Assembly: GCA_964651825.1 (NCBI GenBank) | Contig: CAZYWK010000009.1 | Span: 1 to 64,000 of the forward strand | Length of the DNA: 64,000 bases | From: Sva-07 sp964651825 | Lineage (GTDB): Bacteria > Actinomycetota > Acidimicrobiia > Acidimicrobiales > Ilumatobacteraceae | Direction: 5' to 3' | Shown here: positions 1-8,398 of the stretch, one piece after another | Layout: each line of letters opens with the position of its first letter | Position numbering within the stretch: the first letter of the stretch is position 1 | Notes under the pieces: generated by a model | Database searches by the model: none | The model's input: the letters and a program-made list of their open reading frames with translations, nothing else | Told to the model about the DNA's origin: nothing | Translations under genes and position numbers: made by a program

Positions 1-1514
<1,514 letters not shown>

Positions 1515-1528
<14 letters not shown>

Positions 1529-2570
1529 CACGAGTTCCTTGCGAGTTCCTTGAAGAGCTTCCTTGCCGGCGGGCGGTCCAGATCATCACGGTCAGTCCGC
1601 CGGTGGTCGGGCCGTCATCAGTCGAGTCCCGATCGCCGGAGGGGGGCCGCAGCGTACGGCTCGATTCGATCGAGAGGCCGGCGTGGCCGAGCCAGCTCGC
1701 CACGTCGGCGTCGTCGAAGCCGAGGCGCCGATGCGCGCTCGATTCGCGGAGGAACTCGAAGGCGTGCGGGGCGAAGTCGACGACGAGGAGGCGGCCGTCC
1801 GGGGCGACCATCCGGCCCGCCTCGAGGATCGCGCGGCCCGGGTCGTCGAGGTAGTGGAGCACCTGGTGGATCACGACGAGGTCGAACCCGGCGGGTGGGA
1901 GCGGTGGCAGGTAGACGTCGCCCTGGCGCAGCTCGCACGGCGTGGTGAGATCGCCGACATTGGCCCGGGCGACCGCCAGCATCGAGTGGCTGGCGTCGAG
2001 CCCGACGAGCCGTTCGGCTCGGTCGGCGAGGAGCTGGAGCATGCGGCCGGTGCCGGTGCCGAGGTCGAGCACGCGGCCGAGCGGGCCGGGGCCGACCTCG
2101 TCGAGGATCGCCGCTTCGACGTCGTGCTGGCTGGCGTGCAGCGAACGCTCCTCGTCCCAGATCGGGGCGATCCGCTCGAAGTACTCGGCAGCGGCCTCGG
2201 CCCGTCGTTCACGGACCTCGTGCAGCCGGGCCAGGTCACGGGCGAGCTCGCTGTCGGCAGGGTCGACGACGGCGAGGATCTCGGCGACGAGCGCGGCGAT
2301 CGGGTCGTGCTCGACGAGCCTGTAGAACGCCCACGCACCCTCCCGCTGGCGGGTGACGACGCGGGCGTCGGCGAGCAGCTTCAGATGACGCGACACGCGG
2401 GGCTGCGACTGGCCGAGCACCTCGGTGAGGTCGGTCACCGAGAGGTCGCCCCGGTCGAGCAGCGCGACGATCCGCAACCGGGTCGGCTCGGCGACGGCCC
2501 GCAGCACGTCGAGCGTGTCGGCGACCGGCAGCTCGTGGCGCACATCTGGCCGTTCGGCGAGCAAGGACAT
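1515..2570 (-). CDS. ArsR-family regulator fused to a SAM-dependent methyltransferase
   Basis: A 351-residue fusion. Residues about 15-90 form an ArsR winged helix-turn-helix (AEPTRLRIVALL, then SQPRVSRHLKLLADARVV). Residues about 135-285 form a class I methyltransferase with the SAM-binding loop VLDLGTGTG and a VIHQVLHYLDDP motif 4 region. Such fusions beside metH or metF are thought to sense S-adenosylmethionine or S-adenosylhomocysteine and control methionine-cycle genes; here the downstream partner is metH, with a 14-nt overlap, which fits that role by inference. An ATG at 2591 is also in frame, but I chose 2570 because a -10-like TATCCT ends 6 nt before it, a leaderless arrangement, and because the 2591 codon lies inside the presumed promoter spacer. 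The catalytic competence of the methyltransferase half is unknown. Confidence 0.85.
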
Positions 2571-2576
2571 CCCGGC

Positions 2577-2621
2577 AGGATATAAGGACATCTACATATC
2601 CGTCAACCATTCTATGAATGG
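2577..2621 (-). promoter_or_regulatory. Promoter and candidate operators of the arsR-MT/metH operon
   Basis: Read on the minus strand there is a -35 TTGACG (2601-2606), an 18-bp spacer and a -10 TATCCT (2577-2582), with ATG 2570 six nt further on. Two inverted repeats coincide with it: GATAT and ATATC arms (2579-2583 and 2596-2600) inside the spacer, and CCATTC-TAT-GAATGG (2607-2621) just upstream of the -35. Either is a plausible autoregulatory ArsR site; binding is inferred from position only. Confidence 0.55.
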
Positions 2622-2683
2622 AGGAGTCCGGCAGGCAGGGTGCCATGGGTCGCACTTCGGATCGGGAGGTGGCGACGCGGGGT

Positions 2684-2689
2684 TACGGT
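2684..2689 (+). promoter_or_regulatory. -10 box TACGGT of the udp gene, leaderless spacing
   Basis: TACGGT is followed by 7 nt and then the ATG at 2697, and no Shine-Dalgarno is present. The same hexamer sits 6-7 nt before two other starts in the window (10325 and 12062). No convincing -35 is visible. Confidence 0.45.
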
Positions 2690-2696
2690 TCCTCCG

Positions 2697-3461
2697 ATGA
2701 GCGACGTGTTCCATCTCGGCCTCGCCCGCGACGACCTCGGCGGGGCGACGATCGCCATCGTGCCGGGTGATCCGGCGCGGGTCGAGCGGATCGCGGCGCG
2801 GTTCGACGATCCGCGCCCGCTCGCGGCGCACCGCGAGTTCACGTCGTGGCTCGCAGACGCGGACGGGATGCCGGTCGTCGTGTGCTCGACGGGCATCGGG
2901 GGGCCTTCGACGTCGATCGCCGTGGAAGAGCTCGCTCAGCTCGGCGTGCGCACGTTCCTGCGGGTCGGCACGACCGGTGCCATCCAGCCCGGCATCGCGC
3001 CCGGCGACGTGATCGTGTCGACCGGGGCGGTCCGCCTCGACGGGGCGAGCCTGCACTTCGCCCCGATGGAGTTCCCCGCCGTCGCCGACTTCGAGTGCAC
3101 CACCGCGCTCGTCGCCGCGGCGAAAGCGGCCGGTGTCGAACCGCACGTCGGCGTCACCGCGTCGTCCGACACCTTCTATCCGGGCCAGGAGCGCTACGAC
3201 ACCTACAGCGGCCGGGTCACCGAACGGTTCCGCGGCTCGATGGCCGAGTGGCAGGCGATGGGGGTGCTCAACTACGAGATGGAGTCGGCCACGCTGTTCA
3301 CGATGTGCGCCACCCAGGGCCTGCGGGCCGGCTGCGTCGCCGGCGTGCTCGTCAATCGCACCGAGCAGGAGACCCCCGACGAGGAGACGGCGCAGCGGAT
3401 CGAGTCGACGTCGGTGGCCATCGTCGTCGACGCCGCCCGCCGGCTGCTCACGAGCGGCTGA
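2697..3461 (+). CDS. udp: Uridine phosphorylase, enterobacterial type
   Basis: Cleaves uridine with phosphate to uracil and ribose-1-phosphate in pyrimidine salvage. The 254-residue protein matches the usual length of the Udp/nucleoside phosphorylase-I family and shows the phosphate-binding IVPGDPARV, CSTGIGGPSTSI, LRVGTTGAIQP, SSDTFYPGQERYDTYSGR and the NYEMESATL substrate motif. These blocks look nearly the same as the E. coli enzyme as I remember it, which is unusual for an actinobacterial protein and suggests transfer from a proteobacterium. The ATG at 2697 is preferred over 2640 because it matches the family N-terminus (MSDVFHLGL) and sits 7 nt after a -10 box. It stands alone between a divergent arsR gene and a convergent XRE gene, whose 3' end it overlaps by 14 nt. 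Confidence 0.95.
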   Translation: MSDVFHLGLARDDLGGATIAIVPGDPARVERIAARFDDPRPLAAHREFTSWLADADGMPVVVCSTGIGGPSTSIAVEELAQLGVRTFLRVGTTGAIQPGIAPGDVIVSTGAVRLDGASLHFAPMEFPAVADFECTTALVAAAKAAGVEPHVGVTASSDTFYPGQERYDTYSGRVTERFRGSMAEWQAMGVLNYEMESATLFTMCATQGLRAGCVAGVLVNRTEQETPDEETAQRIESTSVAIVVDAARRLLTSG

Positions 3462-3831
3462 GGTCGTTGGCCGAGACGAAGGCCCGGTAGACGTCGATCA
3501 ACGACTGCTTCTGCGCGTCGGTCAGGAGGTCGTCGGTGGCGATCACCGATTCGGTCGACGGCGCGTGGCCGGCCTCGTCGTCGTGGCGCAGGTACTTGAG
3601 GAGGCGGTCGGCCGGCACGTTGAGTGCGTTGGCGAGACCGGTCACGACTCGCACCGACGGTTCGTGGAGCCCTCGCTCGAGCTGGCTCAGGTACGCGTCG
3701 GACAGGTCGGCGAGCCGGGCCAGCTCGCGCTGGGACAGCTCGGCGAGCCGGCGCTGGCTCTTGATGAAGTCGCCGAGTGCCTTGACGCCCGGCGCCACGA
3801 GGTTGGCACGGTCGTCGGCGTCGCCGGTCAT
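3448..3831 (-). CDS. XRE-family transcriptional regulator
   Basis: A 127-residue cytoplasmic DNA-binding protein. Residues about 20-80 form a Cro/CI helix-turn-helix (LSQRELARLADLSDAYLSQLERG then PSVRVVTGLANALNVPADRLL). It lies 70 bp downstream of the HBHA-like gene on the same strand and is probably co-transcribed with it. In Mycobacterium tuberculosis an XRE regulator gene (Rv0474) neighbours hbhA (Rv0475); the same pairing here points to a conserved functional link, which is inference from synteny. Its likely target is the palindrome in the hbhA-like leader at 4377-4395. The C-terminal 40 residues have no recognised domain. Confidence 0.85.
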   Translation of the reverse strand: MTGDADDRANLVAPGVKALGDFIKSQRRLAELSQRELARLADLSDAYLSQLERGLHEPSVRVVTGLANALNVPADRLLKYLRHDDEAGHAPSTESVIATDDLLTDAQKQSLIDVYRAFVSANDLSRS

Positions 3832-3901
3832 GACGCGATGATGCCGCCCACGTCGTTCCCGGGGGAAGTCGGTGGGCGGCTCATCGGAGGGCGACTATCC
3901 G

Positions 3902-4354
3902 TCAGTTGGACGCCGTGGACTTCTTGGCGGCAGCCTTCTTCGCGGCGGACTTGCGGGCGGGCGCCTTCTTGGCGGCGGCCTTGGTCGCCGGCACTCGCTT
4001 GGTGACCTGATCGACGATCGTGTCGGCCTGCTCGTTCACGAGGCCGGAGATCGTGTCGGCGGCGGCCGGGGCGTCGACCTTGATCATCGTGACGACGCGC
4101 TGGTTGAACTCACGGTTGACGGCGACGGCGCGCTCGACGAAGTCGAGGTAGCGCTGGCCGTTCTCGGCCGGCGTCGGCAGGCGGTCGGCGAACGGGAGCT
4201 CGACCGGGAAGGTCTCGGCGACTCGTTCTGCGGTGGCGACGGCAGCGTCGACAATCCGGCGGTTGGTGTCGACGACGAGGTCGAGCACACGCTCGTTGGT
4301 GGTCTCGATGCGGTCGGTGAACTTCTCGGTGAGGTTTTCGAACTGCTCGCGCAT
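3902..4354 (-). CDS. HBHA/phasin-like protein with Lys-Ala-rich C-terminal tail
   Basis: 150 residues: a helical, coiled-coil-like body (about 1-120, with repeated short Glu/Asp/Arg-rich helices) and a tail of about 28 residues made of AKKA/ARKSA repeats rich in lysine and alanine. This architecture is that of mycobacterial heparin-binding haemagglutinin and of PHA/lipid-inclusion phasins; the tail also resembles histone H1-like tails and could bind nucleic acid or acidic polymers. No signal peptide is present, as in HBHA. The start at 4354 has a GGAGA Shine-Dalgarno 6 nt upstream; an upstream extension in frame lacks one. It is followed by an XRE regulator. The exact ligand cannot be read from sequence. 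Confidence 0.75.
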   Translation of the reverse strand: MREQFENLTEKFTDRIETTNERVLDLVVDTNRRIVDAAVATAERVAETFPVELPFADRLPTPAENGQRYLDFVERAVAVNREFNQRVVTMIKVDAPAAADTISGLVNEQADTIVDQVTKRVPATKAAAKKAPARKSAAKKAAAKKSTASN

Positions 4355-4376
4355 GGCGTCTCCATTTCGATGGTCG

Positions 4377-4460
4377 CGATCACGTTGCGTGATCGATCTG
4401 GTACTGCGTACTTTATCACGCATTCCGAGACACGCAACGCCCGTGCGTACTATTTCTCGC
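4377..4460 (-). promoter_or_regulatory. Leader palindrome and direct repeats upstream of the HBHA-like gene
   Basis: A perfect palindrome CGATCACG-TTG-CGTGATCG occupies 4377-4395, 22 bp before the start codon. Further up are two 17-nt direct copies, TGCGTACTTTATCACGC at 4405-4421 and TGCGTACTATTTCTCGC at 4444-4460 (14 of 17 identical). On the minus strand TTGCGT, 16 bp and TAAAGT form a possible promoter. The sites are candidate operators for the adjacent XRE protein. Confidence 0.5.
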
Positions 4461-4520
4461 AGGGGTCTGCGCGAGTCGAGGAAGCGCCAGCGACCGTCCG
4501 GGCCAGTACGGCCGAGCCAG

Positions 4521-4871
4521 TCAGGACGGCTGGTTGAGCTCGATCGAGTTGCCCGTCGGATCCGCGAGGAACGCCTGGCGGCACACGCCGGGGATCTCCT
4601 TCACCGTCGACACCTTCACACCGCGCTCGGTCAACGTCGCCGCCGCGGCGTCGATGTCGTCGACCTCGACCGCGAAGTGCTGCCCGACCGGCGCCTCGAA
4701 ACCGGTGGACTCGATGAGGTGCAGCTGCTGCTCACCGAGCGAGAACCACGCGCCCGCGAAGTCGAACGGCGGCCGGTCGAGCACCGGCAGTTCGAGCACG
4801 TCGCGGTAGAACTCCACGGCGGCGTCGACGTCGGTCACGTTGATCGATACGTGGTGGACACGCCGGAACAT
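4521..4871 (-). CDS. VOC (glyoxalase/dioxygenase) superfamily protein
   Basis: A single-domain, 116-residue vicinal-oxygen-chelate protein. The betaalphabetabetabeta pattern is visible twice: VHHVSINVTDVDAAVEFYRDVLEL opens the first half and HFAVEVDDIDAAAATLTERG the second, and it ends with the typical ADPTGNSIELNQP. The metal-ligand positions (His in the first strand, Glu near the C-terminus) are kept, so it may be a lyase, isomerase or resistance protein, but the substrate cannot be deduced. I chose ATG 4871 because MFRRVHHV matches the family N-terminus; the in-frame ATG at 4892 adds seven unlikely residues. It lies 64 bp downstream of the S4-domain gene on the same strand, possibly one transcript. 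Confidence 0.8.
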   Translation of the reverse strand: MFRRVHHVSINVTDVDAAVEFYRDVLELPVLDRPPFDFAGAWFSLGEQQLHLIESTGFEAPVGQHFAVEVDDIDAAAATLTERGVKVSTVKEIPGVCRQAFLADPTGNSIELNQPS

Positions 4872-4935
4872 CGCCCCAGTCTGACACGCCACGACCCGGG
4901 CGATGTCCGGGCACCCGACCGCGACGTGCTGGTCG

Positions 4936-5295
4936 TCAGCGAGTCCGGCCGCGCAGGCGGTCGAGTTGGCGACGGTCGCGCTTGGTCGGTCGTCCGGCGC
5001 CGCGCTCGCGTTCGAACATCATCACGTGGTCGTCGCGCTCCGGAGGCGGCGGGCTGTGATCGACGAAGCAGGTCTCCGCGACCGGCGCGCCGACGCGCTT
5101 GGCGATCAGCGTCACCACCTCGCAGATCCGCACCCGATCGTGGAGGCGGGCCTCTACCCGGTCACCGACCTTGACGGGTGTGGCCGGTTTGGCGGACTTG
5201 CCGTTGACCTTCACGTGCCCGCCGCGACACGCCGCCGCCGCATCGCTGCGCGTCTTGGTCAACCTGACCGCCCACAGCCACTGATCCACACGCAC
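4936..5295 (-). CDS. hslR: S4-domain RNA-binding protein, Hsp15 type
   Basis: 119 residues with an S4 RNA-binding fold at about 1-65 (RVDQWLWAVRLTKTRSDA, then GGHVKVNGKSAKPATPVKVGD), followed by a basic C-terminal tail rich in Arg/Lys (GRPTKRDRRQLDRLRGR). Hsp15 binds 50S subunits carrying stalled peptidyl-tRNA and helps recycle them. The start is the GTG at 5295, giving the family N-terminus M-R-V-D-x-W-L-W; no ATG is available nearby and the reading frame upstream has no protein-like character. Upstream 5296-5462 holds no gene and separates it from the agmatine deiminase gene on the same strand. Confidence 0.82.
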   Translation of the reverse strand: MRVDQWLWAVRLTKTRSDAAAACRGGHVKVNGKSAKPATPVKVGDRVEARLHDRVRICEVVTLIAKRVGAPVAETCFVDHSPPPPERDDHVMMFERERGAGRPTKRDRRQLDRLRGRTR

Positions 5296-5462
5296 CGACT
5301 CGATCAGGCCAGCCTGCCAGACCCGCGCCTGCTGCGGGCGAGCAGGACTCGCCGAGGAGGGAATCGGCCGGCGAGGAGCACGGGGACATCTCCATCGCTT
5401 GGCCTGGGAACTCGGCGACCGCTGGGCACCATTTCGGACGTAGCAGATCTGCGGGGTGCCCC

Positions 5463-6467
5463 TCAGCCGGTCGCGGCGGGGATCTGCTGGGTGATGCAGT
5501 GGACGCCACCACCGCCGTAGGCGAGGGTGGCACCGACCTCCAGACCGAACACCTCGCGGCCGGGGTACAGGTCGCCGATGAGGGCCACCATGTCGTCGTC
5601 GGCGGGGTGGCCGCAGGTGGGGACGACGACGAAGCCGTTGCCGACGTAGTAGTTGAGGTACGGCACGACCACCCGCTCGCCGGCGACCTCGGCGAAGGGC
5701 AGCACCGGCACGACCGTGACGTCGAGCGCGCGTCCGCGGGCGTCCACGGCGCCGAGCACGACGCGACGGTCGACGTCGAGGCGCAGCCAGTCGGGTTCGT
5801 CGGTGTCGTCGCAGCCCTGCAGCACGAGGTGGCCGGGCGCGGCGAACGCGGCGATGTTGTCGACGTGGCCGTCGGTGTCGTCGTCGAGCGCGAGGCCGTA
5901 CGGCAGCCAGATCGTGCGCTCGGCGCCGAGCTCGTCGCGCAGCACCGCTTCGATCTCGGTCTGGGTCATCGCCGGGTTGCGGTTCGGGTGCAGCAGGCAC
6001 TGCGTGGTGGTGACGATCGTGCCGTCGCCGTCACCGGTGATCGAGCCGCCCTCGAACACCATGTCCACGGAGCGCATCGGATGACCGGCCCGTTCGGCGA
6101 ATCGCGATGCGGCGAGGGCATCGTCGTCGTACGGCACGAACTTCTCACCCCACGAGTTGAACCGCCAGTCCGTCGCCATGAGGTCGCCGGCATCGTCGAA
6201 CACGTAGATCGGCCCGGAGTCACGGAACCACGAGTCGTCGATCGGCAGCTCGACGATGTCCACGCCAGGGCCGCAGAGCTCCGCTGCGCGCTCGGCCGTG
6301 CGCGGCGCAGCGAGCATGGTGACCGGCTCGTACCGGGCGATCGCGTCGGCCACTTCGGCGTGGGCGCGCTCGGCCGCCGCGTACTCGCCGCGCCACATCT
6401 CGGTGCGCACGGGCCAGCACATCGCCGTGCCGGAGTGAGGCTCCCACTCGGCCGGCCAGCGCGTCAT
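5463..6467 (-). CDS. aguA: Agmatine deiminase
   Basis: Hydrolyses agmatine to N-carbamoylputrescine and ammonia, a cytoplasmic step of putrescine synthesis. The 334-residue protein is a peptidyl-arginine-deiminase-fold enzyme with the N-terminal MTRWPAEWEPHSGTAMCWP, IDDSWFRDSGPIYV, FEGGSITGDGDGT, DGHVDNIAAF and the C-terminal GGGGVHCITQQIPA, where Cys324 is the expected nucleophile and His of DGHVDN and the Asp residues complete the site. Its start codon overlaps the stop of the preceding amidase gene by 4 nt (ATGA), so the two consecutive pathway enzymes are translationally coupled. Confidence 0.94.
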   Translation of the reverse strand: MTRWPAEWEPHSGTAMCWPVRTEMWRGEYAAAERAHAEVADAIARYEPVTMLAAPRTAERAAELCGPGVDIVELPIDDSWFRDSGPIYVFDDAGDLMATDWRFNSWGEKFVPYDDDALAASRFAERAGHPMRSVDMVFEGGSITGDGDGTIVTTTQCLLHPNRNPAMTQTEIEAVLRDELGAERTIWLPYGLALDDDTDGHVDNIAAFAAPGHLVLQGCDDTDEPDWLRLDVDRRVVLGAVDARGRALDVTVVPVLPFAEVAGERVVVPYLNYYVGNGFVVVPTCGHPADDDMVALIGDLYPGREVFGLEVGATLAYGGGGVHCITQQIPAATG

Positions 6468-7354
6468 GCCCGGCCGCTCGGCGTCGTGGTACCGCCGTCG
6501 AGGGTGACGATCGGACCGTAGAGCTCCGGTCGTCGATCGCGGAACAGGCCCCACGACGCCCGCTGCGACGCGAGCTGCTCGCGGTCGAACGTGGCCACCA
6601 GCACCGCCTCGCCGTCGCGACCGGCCTCGGTCACCTTCTCACCCGTCGCGTCGGCGATGAACGACGAGCCGTAGAACGTGATCTCACACGTGGCGCCGAC
6701 CTCGTGGCCGAACCGGTTGGCGGCGACGAGCGGCATCAGGTTGGCGCCCGCGTGCCCCTGCATCACCCGCTGCCAGTGCCCGCTCGAGTCCCAGGTGGGA
6801 TCGGGCGGCTCGCTGCCGATCGCCGTCGGGTACAGGAGCACCTCCGCGCCGAGCAGCGCCATGCAGCGTGCCGACTCCGGGAACCACTGATCCCAGCAGA
6901 TCCCGACACCGATCGTCCCGTGCGCGGTCTCCCACACCCGGAACCCCGTGTCGCCCGGTGAGAAGTAGTACTTCTCGGTGTAGCCGGGCCCGTCGGGGAT
7001 GTGGCTCTTGCGATAGGTGCCGAGCACCGAGCCATCGGCGTCGACGATCACCACCGAGTTGAACCGGGCCTGGCCGGCCAACTCGTAGAGGCTGAGCGGG
7101 AGCACCACGCCGAGCTCGGACGCGACCGCCGCGAAGTGTTCGACGGTCGGGTGGCCTGCCAGCGGACGTGCCCGGGCGAGGTGCGCCGGGAGCTGGTCCT
7201 TGCAGAAGTAGGGGCCCTCGAACAACTCCGGAATGAGAACGATCTGGGCGCCGCGGTCCGCCGCCTCGCGGACGAGACGTTCGGCGGTGAGCAGGTTGTC
7301 GTCGAAGTCGTCCGTCATCGCCATCTGCACCGCGGCGACCGTGAGCGCTGTCAT
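6464..7354 (-). CDS. aguB: N-carbamoylputrescine amidase
   Basis: Nitrilase-superfamily hydrolase (296 residues) that converts N-carbamoylputrescine to putrescine, CO2 and ammonia, completing the agmatine route with AguA. The catalytic triad is visible: Glu43 in LIPELFEGPYF, Lys116 in TYRKSHIPDG and Cys153 in GICWDQWFPE. The active-site neighbourhood including PGYTEKYYFSPGD is characteristic of the carbamoylputrescine subgroup rather than of general nitrilases. The ATG lies 7 nt after a -10-like TAGCGT on the minus strand. The gene is 62 bp downstream of an rpiR-type regulator on the same strand and overlaps aguA by 4 nt. Confidence 0.93.
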   Translation of the reverse strand: MTALTVAAVQMAMTDDFDDNLLTAERLVREAADRGAQIVLIPELFEGPYFCKDQLPAHLARARPLAGHPTVEHFAAVASELGVVLPLSLYELAGQARFNSVVIVDADGSVLGTYRKSHIPDGPGYTEKYYFSPGDTGFRVWETAHGTIGVGICWDQWFPESARCMALLGAEVLLYPTAIGSEPPDPTWDSSGHWQRVMQGHAGANLMPLVAANRFGHEVGATCEITFYGSSFIADATGEKVTEAGRDGEAVLVATFDREQLASQRASWGLFRDRRPELYGPIVTLDGGTTTPSGRA

Positions 7355-7361
7355 CGCGCCG

Positions 7362-7367
7362 ACGCTA
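7362..7367 (-). promoter_or_regulatory. -10 box TAGCGT of aguBA, leaderless spacing
   Basis: On the minus strand TAGCGT is followed by 7 nt and the aguB ATG. No Shine-Dalgarno is present, so the operon can be transcribed separately from the upstream rpiR-type gene. Confidence 0.4.
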
Positions 7368-7416
7368 CTTCGACCCCATCGCCCCTCCGGCTGAGCACCG
7401 CGGCACGGCGGCGCGG

Positions 7417-8262
7417 TCACTCGTCGACGAGCGCGTTGGCCGACCGCCACAGCGCTTCGAGGCGGTCGAGCCGCTCGGTCGCCCGGTCACGGTCGGCAGC
7501 AGCCACTCCGACGACCAGGACGTCGAGCAACGCGAGCGTGCCGACATGGCTGTCGAACGGACCCGGCGAATCGGCGGCGACGAGGAACGCGTGGTCGGCG
7601 ATCGACGCGAGCGGCGAGAGCACGGTGTCGGTGACCGCGACGACCGAGGCGTTCCGCTCCTGCACGAGCCGGAGCGATTCGACGACCCAGCGGTCGTACC
7701 GGCGGATGTCGATCGCCACGACGGTCGGCGCGTCGCCGGCGAGGGCGATCGCCCGAGCGGCATCGACGGCGTTGCCATCGAGCAGCGACACGCCGGTGCG
7801 CAGCTGGCCGAGATCGATCACGAACTGGAGCGCCACGCCGCGCGACGCCGCGCCGGACAGCACCAGCACGTCGAAGCGTTCGTCGGCGAGCCGTTCCACG
7901 ACCGCCTGGGTCGCCTCGGTGTCGATGTCGGTCAGCGTGATGGCGACGTTGGCCTGCTCGACCACGGCGTGGTCGCGGACGTCATCGAGGCCTTGACGCT
8001 GCTCGCGGATCCGTTCCGCCGCGGGGCGCAACTGACCGCTCAGGTCGCGTCGCACCGCTCGTTGCAGGCCGACGAACCCGTCGAAACCCAGCTTGTTGGC
8101 GAAACGTACGACCGTGGCGGCACCGGCCTGCGCGGCGTCGGCCAGGTCGGCCACCGTCCCGAAGGCCACGGTCTGGGGCGCCTCGAGCACGACGCCCGCG
8201 ATGCGGCGTTCGGCAGGCGTCAGGAGCCCGCCGTTCTCCCGCACCCGGTCGGCGACTCCCAT
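7417..8262 (-). CDS. MurR/RpiR-family transcriptional regulator
   Basis: 281 residues: an N-terminal HTH_6 domain (about 1-77, with AERRIAGVVLEAP, TVADLADAAQAGAATVVRFANKLGFDGF) and a SIS sugar-isomerase-like sensing domain (about 115-250, with VLVLSGAASRGVALQF and VVAVTDTVLSPLA). RpiR regulators bind phosphorylated sugars or related small metabolites. It diverges from the dioxygenase gene at 8399, and the 136-bp intergenic region holds a strong inverted repeat covering that gene's promoter, so it most likely represses it. It may also read into aguBA downstream. The start ATG is preceded by TACCGT and 7 nt, again leaderless. Confidence 0.88.
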   Translation of the reverse strand: MGVADRVRENGGLLTPAERRIAGVVLEAPQTVAFGTVADLADAAQAGAATVVRFANKLGFDGFVGLQRAVRRDLSGQLRPAAERIREQRQGLDDVRDHAVVEQANVAITLTDIDTEATQAVVERLADERFDVLVLSGAASRGVALQFVIDLGQLRTGVSLLDGNAVDAARAIALAGDAPTVVAIDIRRYDRWVVESLRLVQERNASVVAVTDTVLSPLASIADHAFLVAADSPGPFDSHVGTLALLDVLVVGVAAADRDRATERLDRLEALWRSANALVDE

Positions 8263-8269
8263 CGCCGGC

Positions 8270-8306
8270 ACGGTACCGGTCACCGCCGACCTCTCGCACG
8301 CGAGAG
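8270..8306 (-). promoter_or_regulatory. Promoter of the rpiR-type gene with a short palindrome
   Basis: On the minus strand -10 TACCGT (8270-8275) stands 7 nt before the ATG. A 6-bp-arm palindrome CTCTCG-CACG-CGAGAG (8291-8306) lies over the expected -35 position and is a candidate operator, different in sequence from the one serving the divergent gene. Confidence 0.4.
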
Positions 8307-8332
8307 ATCGTGAGTCGGGTGTCCGGGGACGA

Positions 8333-8377
8333 TTGATCGTGTTCCAGTCATCAGATAGACTGGAACAAGTATTCCAG
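8333..8377 (+). promoter_or_regulatory. Promoter and operator of the TauD-like dioxygenase gene
   Basis: A -35 TTGATC (8333-8338), 17-bp spacer and -10 TAGACT (8356-8361) are overlaid by a perfect inverted repeat: TGTTCCAGTC at 8340-8349 and GACTGGAACA at 8358-8367 with 8 bp between. A third half-site, ATTCCAGAC, starts at 8371. A protein bound here would block RNA polymerase; the adjacent RpiR regulator is the obvious candidate. Confidence 0.7.
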
Positions 8378-8398
8378 ACCTGAGAGGGAGGACGTCGG

